The notes beneath the pieces are model-generated. The model did not search any database. It was not told the origin of the DNA and was given only the letters and a program-made list of their open reading frames with translations. The position numbers were made by a program, and so were the translations under genes. This document shows positions 7,423-16,286 of a DNA stretch of 64,000 nt, in pieces; position 1 is the stretch's first letter, and each line of letters begins with the position of its first letter. Source of the stretch: Hyphomicrobiales bacterium (GTDB lineage: Bacteria; Pseudomonadota; Alphaproteobacteria; Rhizobiales; Xanthobacteraceae); the NCBI GenBank assembly GCA_017305535.1, contig JAFKKN010000003.1, positions 1 through 64,000 of the forward strand, given 5' to 3'.

Positions 7423-7796
7423 CGCTCCGCGACGATTACGTCCAGGCACTCGAACGGCAGATCGACGAGCTGCAGCACCGCGTGCGCGTGCTCGAGGAAA
7501 TCACAGGCGCTGCGCTCGATGCGCCGCTCGAGCTCGGCCTGACGCGAAGCGAAGCCACTATTCTCGGTCTGCTCGCCAAAAACGAAGTGGTGCGGAAGGC
7601 GTCGGTGCTGGAAATGCTCTACATGCATAAGCAGGATGAGGCCGAGATCAAGATTGTCGACGTTTTCGTCTGCAAGATTCGCCGCAAGCTGAAGCCGTTC
7701 GGTGTCGTGATCGACACCGTCTGGGGCCAGGGCTACTCGATGCCTGGCGCCAGCAAAGCGATTGTCGCCGTCATGCTGAAGGCCCGCGCCGCATGA
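7419..7796 (+). CDS. CtrA/OmpR-type winged-helix DNA-binding protein without receiver domain
   Basis: A 125-residue protein. Residues 1-32 form a coiled coil. Residues about 38-110 are an OmpR/PhoB-type winged helix whose recognition-helix region (DEAEIKIVDVFVCKIRRKL) and wing (VIDTVWGQGYSM) strongly resemble the alphaproteobacterial cell-cycle regulator CtrA. There is no phosphoacceptor receiver domain. That suggests a constitutive DNA-binding module that could read or compete for host CtrA sites. It overlaps both neighbours by 4 bp within the early operon. Confidence 0.75.
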   Translation: MTLRDDYVQALERQIDELQHRVRVLEEITGAALDAPLELGLTRSEATILGLLAKNEVVRKASVLEMLYMHKQDEAEIKIVDVFVCKIRRKLKPFGVVIDTVWGQGYSMPGASKAIVAVMLKARAA

Positions 7797-8893
7797 CGAT
7801 GTTGGCGCAATACGATCGGGCGAGGGCGGCACTGGCGGAAGCCACCAAGGTCGACGAGGTGCTGCCGCTCCTCGACGAGCTCGAACACGTCAAGCTCTAC
7901 GCCAAACAGATTCGCGACAAAGCTCTGCTTGCCGACGCGTCGGTGTTTCAGCTTCGTGCGGAGCGTCGGCTCGGGATCCTGCTCGCAGCTGCGAAGGAAG
8001 CCGGGCAACTCGCCGAGAAAGGCCGGCGGCGCGCGGCACCGGCCGATGACGGCGCGGCGCTGCCGGCGACGCTGGAGGAGATCGGCGTCGATCGCAAGTT
8101 GTCCGCAGCGGCGCAAAAGCTGGCGGCGTTGTCCGATCGCGATTTTGAGAGCGGCGTCGAGGCCACACGCGAACGCGTCATCTCCGGTCGCGCCAAGATC
8201 ATCGACGATGCGCCGATCGGCGGTGCGCGCGCTATCATGGCCGGCCGTGTCGAGGCCGATGACAGTCTCGATTACTTCCCGACGCCGCCGTGGGCCACGC
8301 GGGCGCTGTTCGAGCATGTTATTCCGGCGATCGATGTCGAGTTGCCGATGCGGCTGGCATGGGAGCCGGCGTGCGGCGAGGGTCATATCGCGGAGGTGCT
8401 GCGCGAGTATGTTCCCGTCGTCTACGCCAGCGATATTCACGATTACGGCTACGCGGCCGCGCGCCGCGACTTCCTGAAGGCCGACGCGACCTCGGCGCCG
8501 GAAGTCGACTGGATCGTCACCAACCCGCCGTTTGACGACGCTGCGATCGAGTTCGTGCTGCGCGCGCGCGAGCTCGCGCCGAACGTCGCGATGTTCTTCC
8601 GCTCGCAGTGGGCGGTCGAGGGCATCGGCCGCTATGAGCGGTTGTTCCGCGACGCGCCGCCGACGCTCTGCGCTTTCTTTGTGGAACGCGTGCCGTTGGT
8701 GAAAGGGCGCTGGGATCCTGATGCGTCGACCGCGACGGCCTATTGCTGGTTGTTGTGGTGCGATTCCGTTCCGCCATTGCCGACATTCTGGATCCCGCCT
8801 GGCTGCCGGGAAGGCCTCACCAGGCCCGACGACATCGAGCGCTTCACGGCGCATCCGGTCCGCAGCCTAGTGCGCGAGGAGGAGGCGGCCTGA
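7793..8893 (+). CDS. DNA adenine methyltransferase with N-terminal extension
   Basis: A 366-residue protein. The C-terminal half is a class I methyltransferase: motif I is EPACGEG at about 191-197 and the catalytic motif IV is TNPPF at about 243-247, the NPPF form typical of N6-adenine enzymes. Residues 1-140 are helical and contain a DNA-binding-like segment (SVFQLRAERRLGILLAAAKE), as in phage proteins that fuse a ParB/KorB-type helical region to a methyltransferase. Likely role: modifying phage DNA to escape host restriction, or marking replication. Coupled to both neighbours by overlapping start and stop codons. Confidence 0.75.
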   Translation: MTMLAQYDRARAALAEATKVDEVLPLLDELEHVKLYAKQIRDKALLADASVFQLRAERRLGILLAAAKEAGQLAEKGRRRAAPADDGAALPATLEEIGVDRKLSAAAQKLAALSDRDFESGVEATRERVISGRAKIIDDAPIGGARAIMAGRVEADDSLDYFPTPPWATRALFEHVIPAIDVELPMRLAWEPACGEGHIAEVLREYVPVVYASDIHDYGYAAARRDFLKADATSAPEVDWIVTNPPFDDAAIEFVLRARELAPNVAMFFRSQWAVEGIGRYERLFRDAPPTLCAFFVERVPLVKGRWDPDASTATAYCWLLWCDSVPPLPTFWIPPGCREGLTRPDDIERFTAHPVRSLVREEEAA

Positions 8894-9099
8894 TGTGCGT
8901 TCTGCCCGATATCGCGCATTGCCCGCTCTATATCGCCAGCCATGACGGCGACGGCCTTGGCTGCGTCGATGATCTTGCGCGGCCGTGCAAGGTCTCGCGT
9001 GGTGAAATGGATTGGCAGACCGCGCTTCTCCGTCTCGCCGCGACCGATCGGGATTATCCGCTCGTACTGCAATTGATAGATACGCGAGGTGCGGCATGA
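8893..9099 (+). CDS. Small phage protein of unknown function
   Basis: A 68-residue protein starting in a TGATG overlap with the methyltransferase. Sequence CVLPDIAHCPLYIASHDGDG has paired Cys/His residues that could bind metal. Ends with a 4-bp overlap into the next gene. No family recognised. Confidence 0.5.
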   Translation: MCVLPDIAHCPLYIASHDGDGLGCVDDLARPCKVSRGEMDWQTALLRLAATDRDYPLVLQLIDTRGAA

Positions 9100-9431
9100 C
9101 CCGCGTTCGCCCGCAACAGCGTCGCGCGCTGGAAACGATCGCTATCGAGCATGACGGTCATCGCTTCAAGATTGGCGTCGGCCGTGAGTTCGCCGATCGG
9201 CGCGAGCTCGGCGCGCCGGTCGAAGTCTTCATCAATGCACAGAAGGTGAATTCGCTGCTCGATGCGCTGGCCTGCGATGGCGCCATCCTGATGTCGCTGT
9301 TGCTGCAGCACGGCTGTACGGCCGCAGATATCGCGCGCTCGATGAAACGTAATTCCGATGGTGCGCCGGCGTCGGTGCTGGGCCTCGCCGCATCACTCCT
9401 CAACCAGACAGCACACCCCGAGGGAGATTGA
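9096..9431 (+). CDS. TSCPD-like small protein
   Basis: A 111-residue protein. The order of elements (HDGHRFKIGVGREFADRREL, APVEVFINAQKVNSLLDALA, DGAILMSLLLQHG, then RNSDGAPASVLG) follows the TSCPD-type domain found at the C-terminus of some ribonucleotide reductases and as stand-alone phage proteins. Its partner and role are not evident. It lies just upstream of the long ParB-like gene. Confidence 0.5.
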   Translation: MTRVRPQQRRALETIAIEHDGHRFKIGVGREFADRRELGAPVEVFINAQKVNSLLDALACDGAILMSLLLQHGCTAADIARSMKRNSDGAPASVLGLAASLLNQTAHPEGD

Positions 9432-9435
9432 AACC

Positions 9436-11397
9436 ATGGATATCCAGGTGCCGCTGAACCAATTGCGGTTCGGCCACGAAGATCAGGAAGCGATCAATGC
9501 GCGCGTTGTCGGCCGCAATGACGATATCGCCGCGCTGGCCGCGAATCTGCACGCGCGCGGGCAGATCGAAAACCTAATCGTGAAGCGGAATGTTGACGGC
9601 GGCTATTCCGTCTCGAACGGCAATCGCCGGCTCGCCGCGTTTCATATGATCTATGGCGAAGGCAGTGACCAGCTCGTCAACTGCACCGTGCGCGACGTCG
9701 ACGGCGCCGGCGCGTTCGAGGATTCGCTGACGACGGCCGTGACGGCGAAGCAACTCCACCCCGTCGACCAGTACGAAGCCTTCGCGCGGCTCGCTGAGAG
9801 CGGAAAGGAAAACGAGGAGATCGCTCGACAGTACGGCCTGACGGACAAGGACGTCCAGCGTGCGCTGGCGCTGGGGCATCTGTCGCCGCAAGTGCGCGAC
9901 GCCTGGCGCCACGGCGAGATCAAGGCCGAGGTGGCGCAGGCCTTCACGCTCGCCGCCACCCACAAGGCGCAGGACAAGCTGTTCGACAAACTGGCGAAAC
10001 AGAACGGGCTTCATGCACACGTCATCAGGCGGGAGCTAGGTGCGACCGATAGCGAAGTCGGCCAGCTTCTGCCATTCGTCGGAGCGGACGCCTATCGCGC
10101 CGCCGGCGGCACGGTGACCGTCGACCTATTCGGCGATGCACATATCGTCTCGGATCCGGCATTGCTGAAGCAACTTGCATCCGATCGGCTGCAGGAAGTC
10201 TGCGACAATCTGAAGGCGGAGGGCTGGGCCTGGGCGAAGTCAATGAGCGACCTACCAACCGGTGCGCGCTGGTGGAAAAAGGTCGAGCCGAAAGCGCTGC
10301 AGTTCGAGGGCGACGAAGAACAGCGGCTGAAGGCCCTGCAGTCGGAGCGCAAGGCCCTCGAGGACCGCTATCAGAGCGACGAGGAGTTTGACTATGATGA
10401 GTATGAGGAGGGCATGGAGCGCCTCGATCGTGACATCGAGTCGCTCGAAGGACTTGTGCGGGCGCGGTCGTTCACCGATCGGCAGAAAGCTGCGGCCGGC
10501 TGCATTGTCGATATCGATGAAGGCGCTTTGATCGTCACCTACGGCGTGCGCGAGCCGGAGGAAGTGAAGTCTGCCGGCGGTGATGCTGGCGAATCCGGGA
10601 AAAAGAAGGCGGTGAACAAAGCCGCGAAGAACGATCCTCCGGATGATGTTGCCGACGCGGAAATTTCCAACGCGCTCGTGCATCGGCTGTCCGTGCAACT
10701 CACGACCGGTACGGCCACCGCACTGGCGCAGGATCATGAGCTGGCGCTGTGTGTGCTGCTCGCCGGCTTCGCCGCGGATCATGGTTGCGGCGTCAGACTC
10801 AGCGTGATTGGTCTCGGCGGTTCAACGCTTGATCTGTTCGGGACGTGTAACTTTGTGGATGCGCTGACGTTGGCGCGCAAGCTCAAGCATGAAGAGCGCC
10901 TGGCGCTGGTCGCCGAGATCGCCGCGGCCGCGCTGGACTTCCAGAACAAGCCGCTCGATCAGAATCCGACCGATCGGCTGCACGGCCCGCGTTCCGTCTG
11001 CGCGGCGATCGACGCGGTGCTCCTGAATCCGGCGCTGCGTGGGGCGTTCGATGCGCGGGATTACTTCGGTGCGGTGCCGAAGGCGATCGCGTTGGCGGCG
11101 ATCGCCGATGCGCTCGGGCCCGACGCGGCAAAGCCGCTCGCCAATAAGCCGAAAGCCGACATCGTCGATTTCGCCATCGCCAACGTGCCCGGCACCGGTT
11201 GGCTGCCGCCGCAGCTTCGCGCTGCCGGCTATGACGGGCCGCCGATCGGCAAGACCGTGAAGCTGCCGCCGGCGTGCAAGGCCGCTGCGAAAAAGAAGGC
11301 TGCACCGACCAAACGCGGCAAGGCGGCTCCGCTGAAAAAGCGAGCCCCGGCAAAGAAGGCGGCGAAAAAAGCAGCGAAAAAACGCAAGGCGGCCTGA
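9436..11397 (+). CDS. ParB-family protein with a lysine/alanine-rich tail
   Basis: A 653-residue protein. The start at 9436 follows an AGGGAG ribosome-binding site. The first ~190 residues are a ParB/KorB-like nuclease and DNA-binding module: VPLNQLRFGHEDQEAINARV, SNGNRRLAAF in place of the GERR box, and a helix-turn-helix around NEEIARQYGLTDKDVQRALA. The middle is a long helical region with an acidic segment (about 310-330). The last ~40 residues are a histone H1-like run of Lys, Ala and Pro. Such proteins are common in rhizobial prophages and plasmids; a role in DNA handling during replication is inferred. Confidence 0.75.
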   Translation: MDIQVPLNQLRFGHEDQEAINARVVGRNDDIAALAANLHARGQIENLIVKRNVDGGYSVSNGNRRLAAFHMIYGEGSDQLVNCTVRDVDGAGAFEDSLTTAVTAKQLHPVDQYEAFARLAESGKENEEIARQYGLTDKDVQRALALGHLSPQVRDAWRHGEIKAEVAQAFTLAATHKAQDKLFDKLAKQNGLHAHVIRRELGATDSEVGQLLPFVGADAYRAAGGTVTVDLFGDAHIVSDPALLKQLASDRLQEVCDNLKAEGWAWAKSMSDLPTGARWWKKVEPKALQFEGDEEQRLKALQSERKALEDRYQSDEEFDYDEYEEGMERLDRDIESLEGLVRARSFTDRQKAAAGCIVDIDEGALIVTYGVREPEEVKSAGGDAGESGKKKAVNKAAKNDPPDDVADAEISNALVHRLSVQLTTGTATALAQDHELALCVLLAGFAADHGCGVRLSVIGLGGSTLDLFGTCNFVDALTLARKLKHEERLALVAEIAAAALDFQNKPLDQNPTDRLHGPRSVCAAIDAVLLNPALRGAFDARDYFGAVPKAIALAAIADALGPDAAKPLANKPKADIVDFAIANVPGTGWLPPQLRAAGYDGPPIGKTVKLPPACKAAAKKKAAPTKRGKAAPLKKRAPAKKAAKKAAKKRKAA

Positions 11398-11418
11398 TCG
11401 CGGGCTGGGGCAGGGGCA

Positions 11419-11691
11419 ATGGGCGAGGATCTGCATCACGGCGTCGTGGCGTTCGAGCCGCTGGCGCGCGGCCGCGAGGCCGTGATGCTCGGCCGCGTCC
11501 AGGTCGGCGAGATCTCGCCGGTCCACGATCCGCGCTCCGTTTTTCCGATGTGCTTCCGTCTCGATCTGCCGAACGTCCAGACCAAGGCCTGGACGCCGGC
11601 GCGCGACGTCGACGATGCGCGGCGCCTGGTGCTGGCGCGCTTGAACGATTGGCTTAACGCCGCAGGCCTGCGGCCGATTGGGGCGCCATGA
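11419..11691 (+). CDS. Small phage protein of unknown function
   Basis: A 90-residue protein with a beta-rich N-terminal half (RGREAVMLGRVQVGEISPVH) and a helix at the end (DDARRLVLARLNDWLNAAGL). It overlaps the next gene by 4 bp. No family recognised, but the composition and operon position support a real gene. Confidence 0.6.
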   Translation: MGEDLHHGVVAFEPLARGREAVMLGRVQVGEISPVHDPRSVFPMCFRLDLPNVQTKAWTPARDVDDARRLVLARLNDWLNAAGLRPIGAP

Positions 11692-11918
11692 AACCTCCCG
11701 GCACGACCACGTTGGCGCGAATGCGCCTCACTGCCGGCAACGCGGCTGGCGACATCGAGCGGATGCAGGATCATCTCGTCGATACCGGTGTGCAGCCGTC
11801 GCCGGCCGAAACCGCGATCGCGCGGCGCGATGACTTTCACGGCATCGTGCGGCTAATCGATGAAATTCTCCATGACAACGACTTGAAGCGTGTCGTGCTC
11901 GAAAAGCTGAGGACGTAA
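11688..11918 (+). CDS. Small phage protein of unknown function
   Basis: A 76-residue, probably helical protein (DFHGIVRLIDEILHDNDLKR). It abuts the primase gene with no gap. It may be an accessory factor of the replication module, but nothing in the sequence proves this. Confidence 0.55.
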   Translation: MKPPGTTTLARMRLTAGNAAGDIERMQDHLVDTGVQPSPAETAIARRDDFHGIVRLIDEILHDNDLKRVVLEKLRT

Positions 11919-13118
11919 ATGGGCTTGATCAGCGAGCAGGAGCTCGAGGACATCAAGGCGCGTCACAGCCTGGCCGATGTCGCCGGCGGCTATGTGAAGC
12001 TGCGCCGTGCCGGCGCGCGCCTGGTCGGACCATGCCCGATCTGCGGCGGCCGCGCGTCGTCGCAACGCTTTGAGATCCTCGCCGGCGGTGACTCGTGGGT
12101 CTGCGCCGTCTGTCGCGAAGGCGGTGACGTTATCTATCTCGTGCAGAAGGCCGAAGACTGCGACTTTCGCCAGGCGATCGAGCGCCTCGGCGGGCGCGCT
12201 GTGGTTGATCCGGCCGAGACACAGAAACTGTTCGAGGCGCGCGAAGCCAAGCGTCTCGCGCGGGAGAAAGAAGCCGATCGATATCGTGAGGCCGAACGCA
12301 AGCGGCTGTACCGGCAATGGACGTCGGCGATGCCGATCGCTGGCACGCCGGCAGCGGATTATCTTGTCGGGCGCGGGTTGATCGTGCCCGAGCATTGTCC
12401 TGGCCTGCGCTATTTGCCGTCGGCAATCTATTGGCACGGTGAGACGATCGACTCTCACGGCCGCAGCGGTCCTCGCGCGTTTCATACCGGCCCGGCGATG
12501 CCAGCCGCGTTCATTCGTGCCGACGGCCGTTTCGGAGGGCTGCACATAACGTTCCTCGGCGCCGGCGCCCCACCCGCGAAGGTTGAACTGCTCGATCCCG
12601 AAACCGGCGAGATGCTCCCGGCGAAAAAGATGCGCGGTTCGAAAACCGGCGCTTATATCGAGGTGGCGCGGCCGGCGGCGGGCGTTGAGGCAATTCGGCG
12701 CCTGGTGATCGGCGAGGGCATCGAGACTGTGCTGTCGTTGCGCACCGCCTTCATCCTTGGCGATCGCGATATTTCCGACATCGGGTTCTGGGCGGCCGGC
12801 GATCTCGGCAACATGGCTGGCCGCGCATCCGATACCGTTGTGCATCCTGAATTGAAGACCCCATCTGGACGGCCGCAGCACGTACCGGGACCGGTGCCGG
12901 ATCCTGACGACAAGGGCCAGACGATTCCGGATATGGTCAATAACCTGATGCTGCTGGGCGATGGCGACAGCGAGCCGCTGCTGACGCAACACGCCATGAT
13001 GCGCGCCGCGCGTCGTTACAGCCGTCCAGGGCGCACCATTCGCATTGTGTTCGCGCCGGCCGGCATGGACTTCAATGATCTCTTGCAGAGTGAAGAAGAT
13101 GAACCGGCGGACGCTTAA
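11919..13118 (+). CDS. Phage DNA primase: CHC2-type zinc finger plus Toprim
   Basis: A 399-residue bacterial-type primase. The zinc-binding module uses C39, C42, C62 and C65 (CPICGG, then WVCAVCREGGDVIYL), and a Toprim core starts at IRRLVIGEGIETVLSL with its catalytic Glu. It would lay RNA primers for phage replication together with the helicase encoded at 13763-15928. The final helix region overlaps the next gene's start (13099). Confidence 0.85.
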   Translation: MGLISEQELEDIKARHSLADVAGGYVKLRRAGARLVGPCPICGGRASSQRFEILAGGDSWVCAVCREGGDVIYLVQKAEDCDFRQAIERLGGRAVVDPAETQKLFEAREAKRLAREKEADRYREAERKRLYRQWTSAMPIAGTPAADYLVGRGLIVPEHCPGLRYLPSAIYWHGETIDSHGRSGPRAFHTGPAMPAAFIRADGRFGGLHITFLGAGAPPAKVELLDPETGEMLPAKKMRGSKTGAYIEVARPAAGVEAIRRLVIGEGIETVLSLRTAFILGDRDISDIGFWAAGDLGNMAGRASDTVVHPELKTPSGRPQHVPGPVPDPDDKGQTIPDMVNNLMLLGDGDSEPLLTQHAMMRAARRYSRPGRTIRIVFAPAGMDFNDLLQSEEDEPADA

Positions 13119-13410
13119 GAAACACTGCCGTCGCGCGATGGCAATCCTGATCGATCAGTATGGATACAACGAAAAGGACTTCCAGCCATCAAATGGCGAG
13201 GAGACGATAGATGCTCCGCTGCGGATGGAGAGGCGGTTTGTTAGGGATGGTTGGCTTGAGCCGGGGCTGTTGAAGGGGACGCCGTTACATTGGCCGATTT
13301 ACGATCATCCTTACGATGACGGCGGACCGAAGCTGCCGAGCGATATTCTGGCCGAACTTCGCATGTGGGAGAATACTTCCGACGATGAAATTCGGGAGAT
13401 GCTCGCGTGA
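13099..13410 (+). CDS. Small protein of the replication operon
   Basis: A 103-residue protein. The ATG at 13099 lies within the end of the primase gene, and the stop overlaps the next start. The sequence (KHCRRAMAILIDQYGYNEKD, then SDILAELRMWENTSDDEIRE) is plausible for a small folded protein, but I recognise no family. Confidence 0.55.
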   Translation: MNRRTLKKHCRRAMAILIDQYGYNEKDFQPSNGEETIDAPLRMERRFVRDGWLEPGLLKGTPLHWPIYDHPYDDGGPKLPSDILAELRMWENTSDDEIREMLA

Positions 13411-13766
13411 CCCGGACATGTCGTTTTTGCGGTTGCACTGACCTACATGCCTGCGCCGGCGGCTGCCATTGGGTCGGCTATAACATCTGCAGCGCGTGCG
13501 CTTTTGCTCGGACGAATCCACATGGCAAGATCGATGGCACCAACGTTGCGTTGGCGATCGTGGTCGACGGCCGTTTCTTCTGCGGCTTTGGCGCGCGGCG
13601 CATCAAGTCAGCCTGGAGCGTCGCCGGCGCGACGTTGTTCCTGCCGGGCTCGGGCGAGAAGATCGCGGCCACGCTGAAGCGCGTGAACAATGTGCGGCCG
13701 TCGGCGATCTGTTGGATCGTTGCGCTCGATGTCGATGCACCGAACATCACAGGACGGCCTCAATGA
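13407..13766 (+). CDS. Small cysteine-rich zinc-binding protein
   Basis: A 119-residue protein with seven Cys in the first 31 residues (TCRFCGCTDLHACAGGC, then ICSACA), a compact zinc-ribbon-like cluster. The remaining ~85 residues are a small alpha/beta segment. It sits between primase and helicase, overlapping both neighbours by 4 bp, so a role in replication or in nucleic-acid binding is likely but not shown. Confidence 0.65.
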   Translation: MTRTCRFCGCTDLHACAGGCHWVGYNICSACAFARTNPHGKIDGTNVALAIVVDGRFFCGFGARRIKSAWSVAGATLFLPGSGEKIAATLKRVNNVRPSAICWIVALDVDAPNITGRPQ

Positions 13767-15928
13767 AAAAAGGCGTGAAGGCCATCCTCGATCTCGTCGA
13801 CGCGGCCGTGCCGTTCGTCGATCGGCCGGAGCCGGTCGAGCTCGATCCGGCCGAGATCCGCCGGCGTGGGCTCGAGGAGCTTAACGGCATTCTCGCGAGG
13901 CTCGCGACCGTCGAGCTCGACGATCGTATGCCGGCGTTGATGTCGGCCGCCGAGGCGGTCGGCAGTCTGCTCGCCGTCGACGCCGTGCATGACGGCTTCG
14001 CGCGCGCGGCGTTGGAACGCGCGGCGGGCGAAATAGGTCTGGTGCGTGACCACAAGATGAAAGGCGTGCGCGCGGCGATCGCGGCCGGCATCAAGGCCGG
14101 GAAGGCGCGGCCTAGCGACCTGGGGACGGCCGGCTTCAAGCCGGCCAAGAAAAAGCGTCGGCCGCGACCAGCGGCCGGCCGATCCTCTTCACCTTCCTCC
14201 TCGCCGTCGCCTTCTACGCCTCCCGCATCTTCCCTGCCGCCCGTCGCCGCCCCCGCGCCCCCGGCCGAGGCGAGCAAATCGGCAAGCTCCCAAACGGGAG
14301 CTAATCCGGCGGCGGATGACAATGGGGGAGCGGGGGGAGGCGAGCCGCCCGACGACGCCGGTGATGATGTTGATGATGGCGACGATGCCGCCAATCGGCT
14401 CAATTTGCGGCTCGGTTTCTTTCCGATGACGGATCTCGGCAATGCGGAACGCTTCCGCGAGCGATATCGCGGCCGTCTGTTGTATTGTTCGGCAATCGGC
14501 TGGCTCGCGTGGGACGGCAAGCGTTACAGCGCGGAAGGCGCCGAGGAACTGGTGAAGATCGCCGAACACGACACGGTACGCGCCATCCAGGCTGAGGCCG
14601 AGGCCATTCGCGAGAGCGGCAACCGTGATGAGGGCGACGAAGGCGGCCGGGATTTCATCTTCGAGGTCAAAGCCGACAAAACCGTCGTGATGTATTCCGA
14701 CAAGTTGGCGCGTTGGGGCCGGTCGTCCGAAGCTGCGAACAAGCTCGGAGCTCTGTCGAAGCGCGGCGCGCCGTATCTATCAATCGGCATGGATAAGCTC
14801 GATGCGGACCCGATGAAGATCAACGTCGCCAATGGCACGCTGGTGGTCCGCCGAGGCGTCGAGGGTGACTACATCGGCTTTAAACCTCATGATCCGGCCG
14901 ATCTGATCACGAAACTATCGCCCGTGGTATACGACAAGACGGCGACGTGTCCGGTGTATGACGCCTTCCTCGCGAAGATCCAGCCATCGGAGAAGATGCG
15001 CCGCTTCCTCCACCAATGGGGCGGGCTCTCGCTTACAGGTGATACTAGCGAACAGAAACTCGCGTTCCTTTACGGCAAGGGGCGCAACGGCAAGTCCACG
15101 CTGGTGGATATCTGGAGCACCGTCGCCGGTGACTACGGTGAGACGGTGCCGATCGAAACATTCCTCGACCACGGCAAGGCGCGCGGTGCTGGGCAGGCGA
15201 CACCGGACCTTGCCATCCTGCCGGGCAAGCGCATGCTGCGGACTTCGGAGCCGGAAAAGGGCTCGAAGCTGGCAGAATCATTGATCAAGCTGGTGACGGG
15301 TGGCGAGCCTATTCAGGCGCGCCACCTGAACCGCGATTTCTTCAAGTTTTATCCGCGCTTCAAGCTGACCATGTCGGGCAATTACCGGCCGCAGATCGGT
15401 GGCACTGACGAAGGCATCTGGCGACGAATGCGACTGGTGCCGTTCAACGTCGCCATCTCGAAAGAGGAAATCGATATCCACCTGGCCGACAAGCTGCGCA
15501 AGGAGGCGAGCGGCATCCTTAACCGTCTGCTCGATGGGCTGCGCGATTGGTGCGACCACGGCTTGAGCGAGCCCGACGAGGTGATCGAGGCAACGGCACA
15601 ATACCGCAGCGACAGCGACCCGCTCGGGCGCTTCCTGCAAACCTGCGTCGAAGCCTCGAGCGGCTCACGCGTGCAATCCAGCGTCATGCACGAGCTGTTT
15701 GACGCGTGGTGCAAATCATCAGGCGAGAAGACGTGGAGTCCGCGCGGCTTCGGCCTGGCGCTGAAGGAGCGCGGTTTCGTCTCGAAACAGTCGAACGTTA
15801 TGTGGTGGCTCGACGTGAAGCTGATCAAGTCGATCCATGAATTCGTCGATGCCGACGGCAAGCCTCGGCATGTCAGTGGCGAGGATGACAAGAAGGATGA
15901 GACCGATGCGGCCGATGTCCCGTTCTGA
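13763..15928 (+). CDS. P4/D5-family superfamily 3 helicase (phage replication)
   Basis: A 721-residue protein. Walker A is GKGRNGKST at about residues 438-446, preceded by the D5_N-type segment (WGGLSLTGDTSEQKLAFLYG). It is followed by ILPGKRMLRTSEPEKGSKLA (Walker B region) and the sensor region YPRFKLTMSGNYRPQIGGTD, standard features of the P4 alpha/D5 helicase family. Residues 125-215 are a low-complexity Pro/Ser/Asp linker. The start at 13763 overlaps the previous stop; the long upstream frame is not used. Acts in the cytoplasm with the CHC2 primase. An inverted repeat (agctccc-aaac-gggagct) lies inside the linker at 14285-14302. Confidence 0.9.
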   Translation: MKKGVKAILDLVDAAVPFVDRPEPVELDPAEIRRRGLEELNGILARLATVELDDRMPALMSAAEAVGSLLAVDAVHDGFARAALERAAGEIGLVRDHKMKGVRAAIAAGIKAGKARPSDLGTAGFKPAKKKRRPRPAAGRSSSPSSSPSPSTPPASSLPPVAAPAPPAEASKSASSQTGANPAADDNGGAGGGEPPDDAGDDVDDGDDAANRLNLRLGFFPMTDLGNAERFRERYRGRLLYCSAIGWLAWDGKRYSAEGAEELVKIAEHDTVRAIQAEAEAIRESGNRDEGDEGGRDFIFEVKADKTVVMYSDKLARWGRSSEAANKLGALSKRGAPYLSIGMDKLDADPMKINVANGTLVVRRGVEGDYIGFKPHDPADLITKLSPVVYDKTATCPVYDAFLAKIQPSEKMRRFLHQWGGLSLTGDTSEQKLAFLYGKGRNGKSTLVDIWSTVAGDYGETVPIETFLDHGKARGAGQATPDLAILPGKRMLRTSEPEKGSKLAESLIKLVTGGEPIQARHLNRDFFKFYPRFKLTMSGNYRPQIGGTDEGIWRRMRLVPFNVAISKEEIDIHLADKLRKEASGILNRLLDGLRDWCDHGLSEPDEVIEATAQYRSDSDPLGRFLQTCVEASSGSRVQSSVMHELFDAWCKSSGEKTWSPRGFGLALKERGFVSKQSNVMWWLDVKLIKSIHEFVDADGKPRHVSGEDDKKDETDAADVPF

Positions 15929-16286
15929 TCCTCCCATCCTCCCAAAATCGGGAGCTTGCGATTCGCTGTAACGCGTTGATTTTGTGTTGTTTGGGAGCTT
16001 GCGGGAGGAATGGGAGCTTTTTCTATATGTCACATGTGCGCGTGCAGGCGCGCGAGCGCATGAAAGCTCATATGGAAACAAGCTCCCAATCCTCCCATCC
16101 TCCCAAATGAAAATTTAAGCCTTTGATTACTTAAGGGCTTTTGTGATGGGAGGATCGAAGAGGGCCTTAGGCAAGCTCCCATCGATCCTCCCAAGGTAAA
16201 TGTTCCAAGTCAGAACATTTAATTGACGGCAAGTCCGGCGGCGCCGGCACCAGCAAACGAGGGGATATCGTCTGTTGGAGATATCG
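15929..16286. promoter_or_regulatory. Gene-free region rich in gggag(c/g) repeats, candidate origin or regulatory region
   Basis: This 358-bp gap holds a cluster of gggagctt and cctccca motifs in both orientations (around 15931-15957, 15993-16019, 16081-16104, 16148-16153 and 16173-16193). The same gggagct unit forms the perfect inverted repeat inside the helicase gene at 14285-14302. The gap is also locally AT-rich and lies directly behind the helicase gene. These are the attributes expected of an origin with iterons or of the late regulatory region. The function is inferred. Confidence 0.5.
16117..16142 (+). terminator. Weak rho-independent terminator
   Basis: A stem formed by aagcc and ggctt with extra tt/aa pairing around a short loop, followed by tttt. 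It would end the early replication transcript after the helicase gene. The stem is short and interrupted by one bulge. Confidence 0.35.

Noticed and set aside
7733-8854. Long leftward open frame of 373 codons opposite the adenine methyltransferase gene
   Set aside because: Arg/His-rich, no domain, no operon context; it is the shadow of a high-GC gene whose product has clear methyltransferase motifs.
11853-12992. Leftward open frame opposite the primase
   Set aside because: Antisense of a gene with a zinc motif and Toprim; no coding features of its own.
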